From Macrobrachium rosenbergii (lineage: Eukaryota; Arthropoda; Malacostraca; Decapoda; Palaemonidae), in contig NC_089783.1 in the NCBI RefSeq assembly GCF_040412425.1, positions 33,666,625 through 33,730,624 of the forward strand: 64,000 bases of DNA, in the 5' to 3' direction. A program made the position numbers and the translations under genes. Positions within the stretch are counted from its first letter, which is position 1, and each line of letters opens with the position of its first letter. Of the stretch, positions 49,747-63,532 are shown one piece after another. A model generated the notes under the pieces. The model saw only the letters and a program-made list of their open reading frames with translations, was not told the origin of the DNA and did no database searches.

Positions 49747-51390
49747 GCGTTGTGATGGGGGCTGGGGAGAACATACGTCCCCGGGCGCGGCATTGAGGGG
49801 GCGCCAAGTTGAAGTTGGGAAAGTGTCTATTTTGGGGGAAATGGAGTAATGAAACCAGTAACTTAGAATCTTTAAGTTATTATGAGTTTTCAGTATATAT
49901 TTTATATTTAATGAAGATTGACTTCATTTAATGTTCATTATATATAAATGTAATCATTATGTGCTAATTATTATACTATCAAATTTTATTACGTACTTAT
50001 AAAATAAGTGGTTCAGTGACTGCGAGTCAGTGCAAAGATATTGGATAGTTACCCCCATCAATATAGTGTTTCGTTTTCTTTCAGGAGCATTTTTTGTGCA
50101 TAACGAACTGCAGACTACAATTATTTCTGCATTTTCATAAAGCTGAGGCTGATGTTATTATCAGTACATAAAGTATTTTATTTATTTATCTTTTGCAACG
50201 AAAAATATAGTAAGAAATTTTAATTTATGCAACTTTTTTCATTCTCGAATGAAAAAGACGTCAGTCGCAACGACATTGTCAAGTTGTCAATACAACTTCA
50301 CAATTTTATAATCCCCGTGAGAACCAAGGTATGAAAAAGTTAGCACAGACGGTAGCCACAAAGCCCAGGCTCCAGAGGTAGACTAATTCAATTTTACTAA
50401 TACTAGACTAGGAAGAGATTGCTAGTTTGTCTTAAGCGGCTATTGCAAGGGTAAGTTTTGCGTGAGCGCAGCGCCTGGTATTCCATCATCTCAGCATGCT
50501 CAGGCTAGCATAAGTAAAGTATACCTTAGTTTTACCAGACCACTGAGCTGATTAACAGCTCTCCTAGGGCTGGCCCGAAGGATTAGACTTATTTTACGTG
50601 GCTAAGAACCAATTGGTTACTTAAACTAGATATACTGCTTAAACAAAGTCTCCACAATTTTCCATGAATATATACATGTATAAACATAACGAAAGAAAAA
50701 GTGAGTTAATTTGATTTCCTTTATATGCATACAGTACTGATAAAACTTAGTACACCGTAATAGAATTAAAAAAAGAAAGACATTTTTGTATGTTTTAATT
50801 TTTCAGAGATCATAAGATATGTAGAGATAAACTATGAAGAAAAAACAGTTTGCGTGAAAGAAAGTTTGGTAATTCTAAGTATTAGCTCTGCGCCTGTTTT
50901 TATCTTGGAAACTGGTTTTTTCTACACTTTTAGGGCTTCTGATACAGGCGGTGCATTTGTTTGTTTTCTGCCAAATGGAATGTCCCTTCGTCGTGTTTAG
51001 TACTGGCTCGGGGGTATTGGGTTCCCATACGTTAAGAAGTTGTTGCATTTGCCGGACGGGATATGAACCGTTCCAAACAGACGTATCCGTTCTCTGCTTG
51101 GTGAAGATCGCGTATGGAAACCCCTTGTTGGATGGACTTCAGGGGTTAATTACAGGTTAATTACATTCGTGCGACAAAAAATGAAGGTAAATCCATAATT
51201 AGCAACCAAAAAACGGTAGAAAAAGTCAAGTTAGAAGGAAATCGCCTCCGCGGAGCTACTACTTGGATCCTCCGAAAGTTCCCTTGGATTTATTCAAGTA
51301 CACCAAAAGGATGCGGCAAGTACGGTAAATGTAGTAATGCAGCAGCTGGAGAAAGATCACGACAAAAGTTCGTACATGTGTAAATATAAC
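49741..51390. other. Copy-B-specific insertion of about 1.65 kb
   Basis: Absent from copy A, where (TA)n leads within about 100 bases to the shared ATAATCACACTTCT block (copy B: ATAACCACACTTCT near 51388). The insert starts CAGAGGCGTTGTGATGGGGG, similar to the MITE-like end at 19100, and contains a truncated SINE at 50512-50630. Near its end is an open stretch (51180-51381). It may be several nested insertions. Confidence 0.7.
51180..51381 (+). CDS. Short unidentified open fragment in the copy-B insertion
   Basis: An open frame of about 65 residues ending in TAA near 51381. It is basic, with two cysteines in PKGCGKYGKCSN and a RLRGATTWILRKFPWIY stretch. There is no clear start; ATTACAG before it could be a splice acceptor. 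I do not recognise it. It could be a piece of a transposon-encoded protein. Confidence 0.25.
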
Positions 51391-52932
51391 CACACTTCTG
51401 TATAAAGTATTTTCAATTATATTTGCTAGAAAATGAATGCTGTTATTAATTTCAGGGTCATAATTATAATAAGAATGATCCTTCGCTACTAAAACAGTAA
51501 ACTGAATTAAATATAGGACGTGTTAAATTCAGCTGTATGTGTTGTGAATAGAGTTGCCTAAGCTAGGCCTATATAGTTCCGGTACTGTAGCATCGGTCTA
51601 GAATGAAACATTGTAAATTTAATATCCGGTGCAGAAATGTCTTTTTATTTACATTTCTTTTCTTTGTATTGACTTTATTTCGACTTTATATTATCTACTT
51701 CTGCGTATTCTATTGAATAAGACTTGGTCTATGTTCGCATAAGCCAGGCAAGATTTGACAAGGAATTTCGAGCACATTTGAATCGGTCTGGAGTGAAGAT
51801 CTTGTACAGAAATGTATATATTTTTTTTTTTTTTACTTTATATTGACTTCATTTTGACTTCATACTATTCTTACTTCTGTGTATTCTGTAGAATATGAGT
51901 TGGAGTATGTTAGCGTAAGCCAGGCAAGATTTGACAAGGTATTTGGAGTAAACTATTATTTTTTAATTGCATTTTGCATCTGCGTAAACCCTAATCCTTT
52001 GACACGTCTCTTCTCGTCCAAAACTCTTGCATAGACCATATAGAATTTTATTATTAAGAATTTAAGATTGTTTATCGTTTAAACTTATGGTAAATTTTTT
52101 TTTTCGCGGAGCATAGGTGAAGTCATTATTAAAAAATAAACTATAAGAGAGAAAAAAGGTTTTTGGTACAAAGTTTAGCTCTCTTTTGTGACTTTCTAGG
52201 ACTAAGCTGTTAATGAGCAAATTTTGTTACAACTTGCAATCATCAATGTAATTTTAATATAAAATAAAACCTGCTATTGGCTGGTAGACTGTGGGTGTGT
52301 TACTTATAAGTCATCTCTCTCTCTTTCTCCCTCTCGTTAGAACTGGGGCCATAGTTTTCGTCGCCTGAAATGCTAGGCCTATATCAAAGCGAGAAAGTTC
52401 GGTGATCTGTTTCGGGGATGTAGACGCTTTTTTTCTTTCCCAAGCCCCCCCTCTCTCTCTCTCTCTCTCTTGTTAGAATAGATTGCATAGTTGTTGTCGC
52501 CTGAAATGCTAGGCCTATATCTAACTGAGAACGCTCTAGGCCTGTATCTAAGTGAGAAAGTTCGTTAATCTGTTTTAGGGTTGTAAATTTTTCAGTTCCT
52601 CACCTCTCTCTCTCTCTCTCTCTCTCTACTTGAGATGTTGCTATCAGTCAAGTGTCTTCTTATCGATCATTCGTCGAGTGAACTGCAGACTTTTCTCTGG
52701 TTACAAAAATAATAAGCTTAGATCTGCTCTTGCAATTAGTTACTTTGAAGCATAACCAATAACATTTTCAAGGATGTTCTGATGAACAGAAGAACACCTC
52801 TCTCTCTCTCTCAAGCATAGTTGGCTGATGTTTGTCATCAATTCAATGGCTGTTATTCTTTCTCTTTCCATTGTGAAGTCACCTTGGAATTTAACTTCCG
52901 TGTTGTTGTGACCATTGTTACTTTGAACTGAT

Positions 52933-52991
<59 letters not shown>
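52933..52991. repeat. (GA)n microsatellite in copy B
   Basis: Matches the (GA)n at 39648-39716 in copy A. Smaller (CT)n tracts lie at about 52452-52470 and 52603-52627. Confidence 0.95.
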
Positions 52992-52995
<4 letters not shown>

Positions 52996-55022
52996 CTTCC
53001 AAGAACCACGTCCTCAGAGCTCCTGCTGCATTAAACTTTGCATTCTCTCTCGTCTTCTATTTCTTATAGGCCTACTTTTCTCTTTTTAAAAAGCTGGCCA
53101 CTACTTCCTAATGTTTCAGTCTTTACTCAATATTCCAATTTATTAGAATAAATTCGTAAAAGAAACTAAAATATCTGATGTATTAGAATAAAATCTATAA
53201 AGAAAACTGATATATTTACAGATATGTAGTTGGGAATGTCAAATTCCCACGGGTCTACAACAAATTTGGTCTTGTGAGAAGTCCCTGTGATCTAGAGTGA
53301 TATTCTGGCGGGGTTTTAACTTTGTTGATTGAGTAATGATTTTCTTCTTCTATCATAACTTTTCCTCCTTCTGACACTTGGTTTTCCGCCATCTTCCTCA
53401 GCCATTTGGTCTAGAGACCGTGAGTGTTAGTCCTCATGGCTTCTTTTACTTATTTTCTACTTGTAAGGAATCGCTTGAACTATATTTCGAAGGAAGGAAA
53501 AAAGTTCCTTGTATTAAAGGGTAATATGTTGTCCTGAATTGCGTCTGCTGCAAAAAACTTTCTCACTCACTGCCACTCCAAAAGGCCTAGTATAGCCCAT
53601 AGTTTCACAGTGAATATCCAGCCCACACCCCTTGGTTCACAATATCGAGCTAAATCTTCCCTTCAGATATTTCTGTGGTGGTAATCCCTCAGCTCGATGC
53701 GTCTCTAATCCGCCGTAATCCCAGATAATCCCTACTTGAAAGTATACGCAGAGTTCTTGCATCTCATCCTGGTATTAATTCTTAGTGATTTATCAAGGTT
53801 CTTGTGTTTTTCTAACTTTCTCTTTCTAACTGTCTTTCGTTCTTTCTTTTCTGGCAGTTCATCAGTTATTACAGATATCTTTGTGATGGATAACTGATAG
53901 AAAAAAACATATTAAACTGTAGATGAAAATAACAACTGAAAAAACAGTTTCAGCAAAAAATATGTACAAAAATAGGCCGTCATTAAGAAACAGGTTCATC
54001 TAAAACAAGTGAGCATGTATGAATGTATGTATGTATTATTGTGTATATATGTGTATAGTGAGGCTGGTCCACGGGAGAGCTCTGTAAAGACGAGAGACAT
54101 CCCCTTATCACTAATAAGGAGATAAGATAACATAAAAGGCTTGGTGATGTCGTCGAGTTTGGCTAACCGGTTCCACATTAGTTATCGGAGGATAACGAAT
54201 GTTATCGCGTGTACTATAACCGCAGATCGAACGAACGCACGGACACACACCACGGTAAACAAAAACAAAAGCAAAACAAGAAAACGCAAACAATCTTATG
54301 TTTCTTTTGTGAAATCTGAAGCAGATGCCCACGACAAGCCACGCGTGAGATAGCTACCGTGCACGTACGATAATATTTGGTTCAGTACGATACATATGCG
54401 GTATCAGCTGTAAGTATTCTATGGGGAATAAACCGCTACCGAAAACATGATATGGAGAATGAGGAAATATTATTCCTCACATTATTATGCATACTATATT
54501 AACAGAAAATTTTCACTTGTAAAATAATTTTTATATTAAACGTAAAAAATGCTCTAATTCGGCCCTCCAATTCCGAGTAACGGCCCTGATCATAAGCACA
54601 AATTTGCTTCATTAAAATAAATCAGCACCCTAGCTCAGTTAGGAGAAGAGTGGTGCTGATTGTAGACCTGTGCATTATTGCCATACTGTGCTTGTTCCAT
54701 CCAAATATCTCATTTTAGAAGTTTGCCTAAGTGAGATAAGAGGAACTTTGAGGTATATTTGATGTACGTAGATTTTGAGTACCTGTCTTAGAATTAATGG
54801 CAACAGTCGAATAACACAAGTTACTGATAATCATTCTGAAAAAAAAAAAGATTTTATGACAGATTCATGGCATAAATAAATGTTTGGTGCACAAAGTATT
54901 TGCTAATGACTAAATGTGATATTTGACGGTTCAGACCACTGCTTCATTCTATACAAACAAACACATTCACTTTCAGTTATCTAATTCCCTTCGTCTGCTG
55001 TGGAAACGTATCTTGATTTGAC

Positions 55023-57844
55023 ATGTCAGCAGTTTTTGCAAGCACAACATTCCAGAGAATAACTGGAAAGCTCTGGAAGGCTGGTTCTGCCTCAGTTTCT
55101 TCTAATATTTATCTGTCAAGGTATGGAGCACTTTCTGTCAGTTTGACTGTGACTGACATATGTAATCACTAGAATTCTAATGCTGGCGTTTGTCGAGACT
55201 CTGTCCAACGCATTCAATCACTGTAGAAAAAATGACTGTAAAATTGATGCATACCTACCATTCAAAGTTATTCAGAATTTTGTATTGCTAAAGAACCACA
55301 CTTTTGATGTTTACTTGCAAAGATAGCACAAGCTTACAATGTGATAAGCATATCATTCAATCCTCTAATTTAATGTACACAGCCAGCAAGTAAGGCCTTA
55401 TCACTTGACTCCATCAGTACACCAAATTCTAATAAAATTATGCCTTTAATTAAATAACAGTGGCAGGATCCTCAGTGTTCAAATATTGATATTCTGCCTT
55501 TACCTTTGGACAGACGGGAGAGTACAGACAACACCAAGTGGTTGTGGAGAGCCAGTGATGGGACCAAGGAGGTACACAGGGCCAATGATAAGGGTTATGG
55601 AGTGGGGTGCTACAGCATCACTTTTAACAGCACTAAACCACTGAGTCAGGACTTATTCAGAGAGGCTGCTGAATGCCTTCACAGGTTGGTGGTCCATTTC
55701 CAAAACCTTTGATTTTTACATTTCAGAGGCTCTTAGAAACTGAAGGAAGATGACAGATCGCCACAGCTGGTTGTGGAAGGTACAGTGGAAAGAATACCCG
55801 TGGGTAGACTCAGTGGATGATTGAAAGGCAACCTCCTGAAGAACCTATAGACTCTGGAGACTGAAGATTGATGATTAGACTGAGATGGAACCAAACAGTA
55901 AAGTATGGGGGATGATCTGGGGCGACAGATATGAACACAGTTAGGCTTAAGACCTGACAGTTAGTGAGCATCGTGTCCATATGTGTAAAACAGTTACCTA
56001 TCATAATCTGTAGTTGCCACATTACACTTGAAGATTCCTGACCAGTTCGACTCAAGTGTAGAGTTGCTTAGTGTTTTTATGACTTGTATTGTTAGATTAA
56101 TATTTTTTTGTCTTTTCCTATTAATTCTTCTATAACTGTGAAGAGACTACTCAAGCAAACTTGGTCGCAGTGAAAAATTATGTATCTCTTTGTTACATAG
56201 ATAAACTTTTTTTTTTTTTTTATAAAGACGTAGACTGAATTGTCATGACAAAACAGAGTGCAGAGGAAGGTCCATTCTGGAAATTAACTCATTGACTTTA
56301 TGTCTACAATAATTTATTAGCTATCTAAAGAATACCTATCCTTCCACAATTATCTGTTAACACACACACACACACACACACCAAATACTGAGGAGAGAAG
56401 TGTGAAAAATAATGAGCGTATATGAATGATAACGATAATCATGATGACATTCCTCTAAGATGAATAAAGTAAGACAGTCACCCGTGTTATGTTTATATCA
56501 CTTAGGAAGATTCCATGGCTTGGTGTGTGCCTCCTGCCCTACAAAGGAGAGCTATGGTATTGTCAGCCTCCAAACTTGGAGTTGGACTTCCAGGTAAGTA
56601 GGACTAACTGTTTCATTTGACCTTCTAATAATTATCTTCATATTTTTCTTCTGTCTTATTTTACTCACGTTCTAATCTTGAAAATTTCCGTGTTCTAGGT
56701 TCTGGAAGATGGAGACGTGGCCGACGTTTTAAGCCAGATGACAAAGAATGGTTTTAAAGATCCTGGACTTACTCAAGGAAAATACAGGGTTATTCGTCGC
56801 AAGCCAAATGCACCTTGCCTCATTCCAGAGGTCAAGAAACACTTTCCCCACCAATATGATTTTGTCGCCTCAGGGCACATGGGAATATGTGATGGCGCGA
56901 GTTTATCTTACGTCATGAAATGGATCGCTGTGATACTGGACGGCTTAGCTGCTGGAAGATCTGTCAGCGACGAGGAGATTGTTCCCATTACCAACAACGA
57001 TGAAATTTCTGTGCAGCTTACCCAGATTAAGGACAGTCTGGCACATGACAAGCACCTCACTGAAGCCATTTTGAAAACTCGACCCAAGCCCGATGAAGTC
57101 CCACTTTTCTTCCAGGCGTTTCCAAGGCCGGTTGAAGCAGAACCCTGTACCAAGAACATCCAGAGGGTGATGGAGTCCAAATTTCTTGACCAGCTTCTTC
57201 AGAGGTGTAAGATGGAAAAGGTGACAGTTAACAGCGCCCTGATGGCTGCTCTGAACATAGCCATTGTAAACCTTGTGGAGAAGAAGGGGATTAATCGAGA
57301 TGTTTATGAGGTATCTTGTAATCTGTACACAGATTACCGTCGGTACATGAGACCAACTGACACATTTCATCTGGGGCCTTTCAGGTCTTCCATGTCTTAC
57401 ATCTCAGTGGTAGATGATTTTTGCAGAAAGCACTTCTGGGACTATTCCAGAAGAGTTGATGAAGACGTGCGCTTCGCCCTGAACGACAAGTTGATGATGA
57501 AGCAATATCTCGCCCAAGAAATGGTCGAAAAAATTGACCAAATTTCTTATGACTACATAACTACGGTTAGACCAGCACTCCACGATTACAGTCTGACAAA
57601 TCACGGGGACTTTACTCCCCTACTCCATAACAATGGCGACCATGTTCAGATAACGGCAGTGGATTCGATTTCATGTGTACATAATTCCATGAACAGCAGT
57701 TTACATGCTGTGGTGACTTTTCGAGGGAGAACGACTTATAATGTATCCTATGACGCTAACTACTTCACAGAGACTACTGTGAACAAGGTACTGGACGAAT
57801 TGTTTTCAGTTCTACAGAAGTCCATTTCCAGTGATGGGTGGTGA
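55023..57844 (+). CDS. Condensation-domain-like acyltransferase-fold protein, copy B, four exons
   Basis: Exons 55023-55120, 55514-55684, 56506-56593 and 56699-57844 have the same lengths, phases and splice sites as copy A and give 500 residues. By eye the last exon differs from copy A at about 49 of 375 aligned residues, roughly 87% identity, with no gap. HMGICDGASL is kept. The SNxG-like element changes from SLTNLGDF to SLTNHGDF. Other clustered changes are DVHSSLND to DVRFALND and VDAMACIHNSL to VDSISCVHNSM. The reading frame is fully intact, so the copy is probably expressed and under some constraint. Its 3' flank carries a hairpin element and an altered polyadenylation hexamer, which may change its transcript end. 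Confidence 0.85.
56356..56380. repeat. (CA)n microsatellite in intron 2 of copy B
   Basis: Short CA run with no counterpart at the same place in copy A. Confidence 0.85.
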
Positions 57845-58079
57845 TGGTTGTGTGTTTGATTTCTGAGGTGAAAATTACAGGTTTCCTTCCTGCAATGCCA
57901 AAAACTTTGGGAATCTCTTTCTATTTCCTTTTTCCCTGATTGACTGGACCTTCCATTCCTGAAGAATCACCTCATTCTGTTCTTTTTGGGCTGAATCCTA
58001 TACTTTTCCATGTCTTGTCGATGACCTTGGCTGCGTAGCCTGTAGATGCTGGGCCGCTGGTCCATTGTTTTCTGTATAA

Positions 58080-58479
58080 AACAAGTAAAAAATGCGGCGC
58101 AATCGGGTTTTCTGTACAGCCGCTACAGCGCATGATCAAGGCCACCGAAAATAGATGTATCTTTCGGTGGTCTCGGTATAATGCTGTATGAGCCGCGGCC
58201 CATGAAACTTAACCACGGCTCGGTGGTGGCCTATCCTATATCGTTGCTAGAAGCACATGTATGGCTAACTTTAACCTTAAATAAAATAAAAACTACTGAA
58301 GCTAGAGGGCTGCAATTTGGTATGTTTGATGATCGGAGGGTGGATGATCAACATACCAATTTGTAGTCCTCTAGTCTCAGTAGTTTTTAAGATCTGAGGC
58401 GGACAGCAAAAGTGTGGACAGAAAAAAGTGCGGACGGACTGACACAGCCGGCTCAGTAGTTTTCTTTTTAGAAAACTAA
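58080..58479 (+). mobile_element. Non-autonomous hairpin element, copy 2, in the 3' flank of copy B gene
   Basis: Starts CAAGTAAAAAATGCGGCG and ends AGAAAACTAAC. It contains an inverted pair ACCGAAAATA/TCTTTCGGT near 58143-58170 and the GCTAGAGGGCTGCAATT hairpin near 58290-58385, matching 35550-35930. Copy A lacks the element: there CTTCTACAGGAAA runs directly into AGATGGTTCTACAT (about 44950-44975). Confidence 0.85.
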
Positions 58480-59239
58480 CAACGGTTCTACATTAAAAGA
58501 CGGTTTTACTTTTTAATCTAAATATATTTGCATCTTTTTCATTCCGTCTGTATTCTGTAGTTATTGATATATACTGTACGTAATATGTAGAAAATATGCA
58601 AAACAGGAGTCTTACAGTTCCAGTAAAAGTCCTCTTGTCCTGGACAAGGTCTAACCCAAATTACAAATGCTGTCTGACTAACCCATACTCTAGGCCAGAG
58701 CAAGTATATAAAATACGTGTGGTAATACTTCTAGAAGTTATATATACAGTATTCACTTACCAAAGCACTGTTTTATGATTAGACTGACTATGTTCTTTAA
58801 AATCAAAATGTAATTTCATTCATAAAGGAATAAATCGATTTAGTGTGCAGATAATGTCTCACTAGCCTCATCTGTACCTGTGTTGGAGCAAGAAAGTCTT
58901 GTCAGTTCCTGGCTCCTCATGAAATGCACCAAATAATATTGCCAAAGTATGCCAGGATGAATATACTCAGTGGTAGACCTTGAATTCTTCGATGCTTTGC
59001 CATTTTTCAAGTTCTTTGCTGTAGGGTGTCCTGAATTTGTTGATCTTTCATGCCCCTGAAGCTTTTGTGGTGGAGTGAGTCTAACTAATATCTTTTTCTG
59101 GTTGTATCTTGTCATATGCATCATTCCTGTTCCTTCTGTCACTGTAGTCTTTAGATTTAACTTCCCCAAAGCAAGGATGTTCTTGTATAAATCAAAAGTC
59201 CAAGCGAAGATGCAACGCTCTTCTAACCGAAAACAATTT

Positions 59240-59455
59240 TCCTTGTATTTTCATAATTTACTTCCTTTTTTAAAATCCATTTATCTATTAATTTGTTAAC
59301 ATGTTTCGTTCTTAATAACTGATCTCTTCTTTCTGTGTTTCCTATCTCCTCCTGTTATTTCTTCCAAATGAAGACCATATTCTTTGGAAGCTTGAATTTC
59401 AAGTCAGTGGCCCCAGTGGTGAGCTTGATCCATATGAATAAGGGTTCATGCTGTG

Positions 59456-59521
<66 letters not shown>
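59240..59521 (+). mobile_element. (AAT)n-tailed short retroelement copy
   Basis: ATTCTTTGGAAGCTTGAATTT body, GGTGAGCTTGATCCATATGAA and (AAT)n at about 59458-59521. Orthologous to 45970-46233 through the segmental duplication. Confidence 0.7.
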
Positions 59522-59522
<1 letters not shown>

Positions 59523-60019
59523 GTTACCAGATGAACTCCCACGCTTGACGATCTTACGATATCCTAAGTTCATAAGGCGGAAGCCACTACCTGACGTTGT
59601 CAGGTTCACACCAAGATCGTCTGACCGCAAGATGCTGACCACTGTTGGCAAGAAGATACCTAAAATGTGTATTCCCTGTTTTGACGAACTGGCTGTAACC
59701 CATTTAAAAAAAAAAGTTTTTGAGTTTTCCAGCCAAAGTGACTCAGTTTTTGATACTCTATATAACATATCAAAACACCAGCTATCTATGCTGTCACATT
59801 TTCAAACTAAATGTCTTCACAAGATGAGGTAATTAGAAGCTCTGAAAAACATCAAAATCTTTGAAGTCCTTTTTCTCAGAACTGGGGGAAAAAATGGCTT
59901 ACGTCAATTTGTCAAACCAGTGACGACATATTCGGAATTACTTGCAATATTAATCTCAAATATGACATCAGCATACACGCTATTACTCTAACCAGGCCTA
60001 TTTCAGAAGCAGGCTATGA

Positions 60020-61475
60020 ATGAGACTAATATCCATTTCAAGGACCGCGAGTCATCCTTTTTCTCAAATATCTTTCAAACTAATTATTTGATCGAAATGG
60101 TACTTTGACACAGTGTACAAGACACTCCCGCTAATTTTTTCCAATATAGTGCATTGTCAAATGGTGTTAGTTCAGGCGTTTTCTCTTGACTTTTAATGGA
60201 AAGTCGCATGAGTCAGCAGGACTATTCCACGCAATCGAACGTCCGCTATCCCCTATAGACAGGAAAGGGGGCAGAGATGGGGAGGTCAGGAAAGTGGGTT
60301 GAGGGAGGGATGAGGAGGTGTAGGGCGGGGAGGAAGGGACGGGATGGGGATAAAGGACGTTCGAATGCAGTTTGGCGATGCTTGACAACACAATGTAAGT
60401 CAAGAGCAAACGCCTTAACTAACACCATTTGACAATGCACTTTATTACCAAAAATTAGTGGGAGGTGTCTTGTACACTGTGTCTGTAATAACTGTTTAAT
60501 GATAATGTTGTTATTACTACTTGTGGCTTGATATGTCAATTGTCCTGACTTATATTCCGAGTCTACCATTCATTTTAGGACAATTAACTCAGACTAGTCT
60601 ATACATAACAATTCAATCCTGGGCATAGGCTAATACAAGTGTGACACACCGGTCTAGGTTCATAAACCCAGGACTACTCTCAGCTTGAACTGGTACTTGA
60701 CGTCGTGGACGGACGAATCCTGACTCCTGCGGTTTGTTTAATGTCTTAGTAGGAGGATACATGGTGTAAACAACTTATTCCTAGTGTTCCCTCCATAATT
60801 GTTAGAACTGGTTCCTGAACTGGTTCTTGTAGTGGTTCTTACACTGGTTCTTATACTGGTTTCCTGTAATACGAAAAGTTAATTTAGGACAGCAATCTTG
60901 TGCCAAACAGCATGCAGTCCTTAGCCTAGGCTATACTGTACTCATGCCGAACTTAACTGTTACATTACACAGTTAACATGGCTTTACATGCATAATAGGT
61001 GGAATTTAACTCAAGAATTAACATATTCATAAAATTATGGAAGAATATCGCACATCTTAGCCTACGGTTGGTGGCATTGCAACCACATGCAAGCTCATCA
61101 TGGTGCAACTTACGTAACATTACCATAACAACTCTTGATAATTTGCTGTTACATCAAGGTCAGAATACAAAAGAACACTATTCCGTGTTATGGCAACATC
61201 TTAAACAGTGAAATTTGAACTTACGCAACTACGCACTTACGTACGCACAGTAGATCATAGACAATCTCAATTTCGAGTGGTTAATTCAACGTTTTGATAA
61301 GATGAAAACCAGTTCGTTTTTCCATTCCACCAATTGTGAAGGGTATTGTCATTAATTCAAAAGAAGGATTTCCATCATTACATGTCCAAGTACCATTTCG
61401 ATCAAATGATTAGTTTGAAAGATATTTGAGAAAAACGATGACTCGCGATCCCTGAAATGGATAGTAGTTAAACAA
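60020..61475. mobile_element. Long inverted-repeat element with one arm interrupted
   Basis: The left arm at about 60023-60190 is matched in reverse by two separated blocks. One is 60403-60485 (complement of the inner half, with AACACCATTTGACAATGCACT) and the other about 61385-61475 (complement of the outer half, with GATATTTGAGAAAAA). The outer and inner halves touch each other on the left but are about 900 bp apart on the right. A purine-rich loop of about 210 bp lies at 60191-60402. A short ACTGGTTCTTxT minisatellite lies at about 60805-60865 inside the interrupting DNA. No protein is encoded. Confidence 0.7.
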
Positions 61476-62185
61476 ACCCTCGTCTGTTGCTTGACTATAG
61501 TTGATAGATTTCCAAACTGTAATTTTTAATGGGCTAAAAGGAGAATGTACAGAGAAGTAGGCCTATCTACATAAAGTTGATCTATCATGCTTAATTCAGC
61601 TCGGCTGAATTAAAAGTTCCAGGATTAGGTGTTCCAAAAATTAGGTTTTATTTTATTACTGATAACAACCTCAATGACTGCATTCTGCTGCAGTTTAACA
61701 TTTATTCTGATATAATATAAGTTAGTATCAAATTTTCTAGAAGGCTATGATAGCCTACACAACAAAATAATAATCTGAAGTGATTTTAAGTCTGGGAAGC
61801 GTGTGTTCAACAATGTTTTAAACTAAAATATAACCTGCACCATACGAATAAGGCAATGTAATTCAGATGCAACTTTTAAATTAAAAAAAAATGGTAAAAT
61901 TAAAAAATTTCGAAGCCAAAACTCTGACATTTTGCCGGTTTCCTGTAAGTGGAAAAACAAACAAAAGTTTGGATTATTGCAGTTACCGTAAAAAATTATT
62001 TACGTTTTCTTTAATTTAATGAGAAAGAAAACGTATCAAATAAAACGAAAACTAATGAAATAAATTATAATATGAAATTGATTTTTTAAAAAACAATAAC
62101 AATAACAGCAACAGTAATCATTATGAATTATGATTTCGGTAAGCCTGTGCCACGCGGCGCGGTTTATGCCTGTTGAAAAGTTGCC
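61476..62185. other. No recognisable feature
   Basis: AT-rich DNA with no coding, RNA or repeat signal that I can support. Confidence 0.5.

Positions 62186-63530
<1,345 letters not shown>

Positions 63531-63532
<2 letters not shown>

Larger units (their letters stand above)
49030..59995 (+). repeat. Segmental duplication, copy B (about 11 kb)
   Basis: Collinear with 36850-46835 in the same orientation. It is longer because of a B-specific stretch at about 49741-51390 and a hairpin element at 58080-58479. The unit spacing is about 12-13 kb. Confidence 0.9.
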
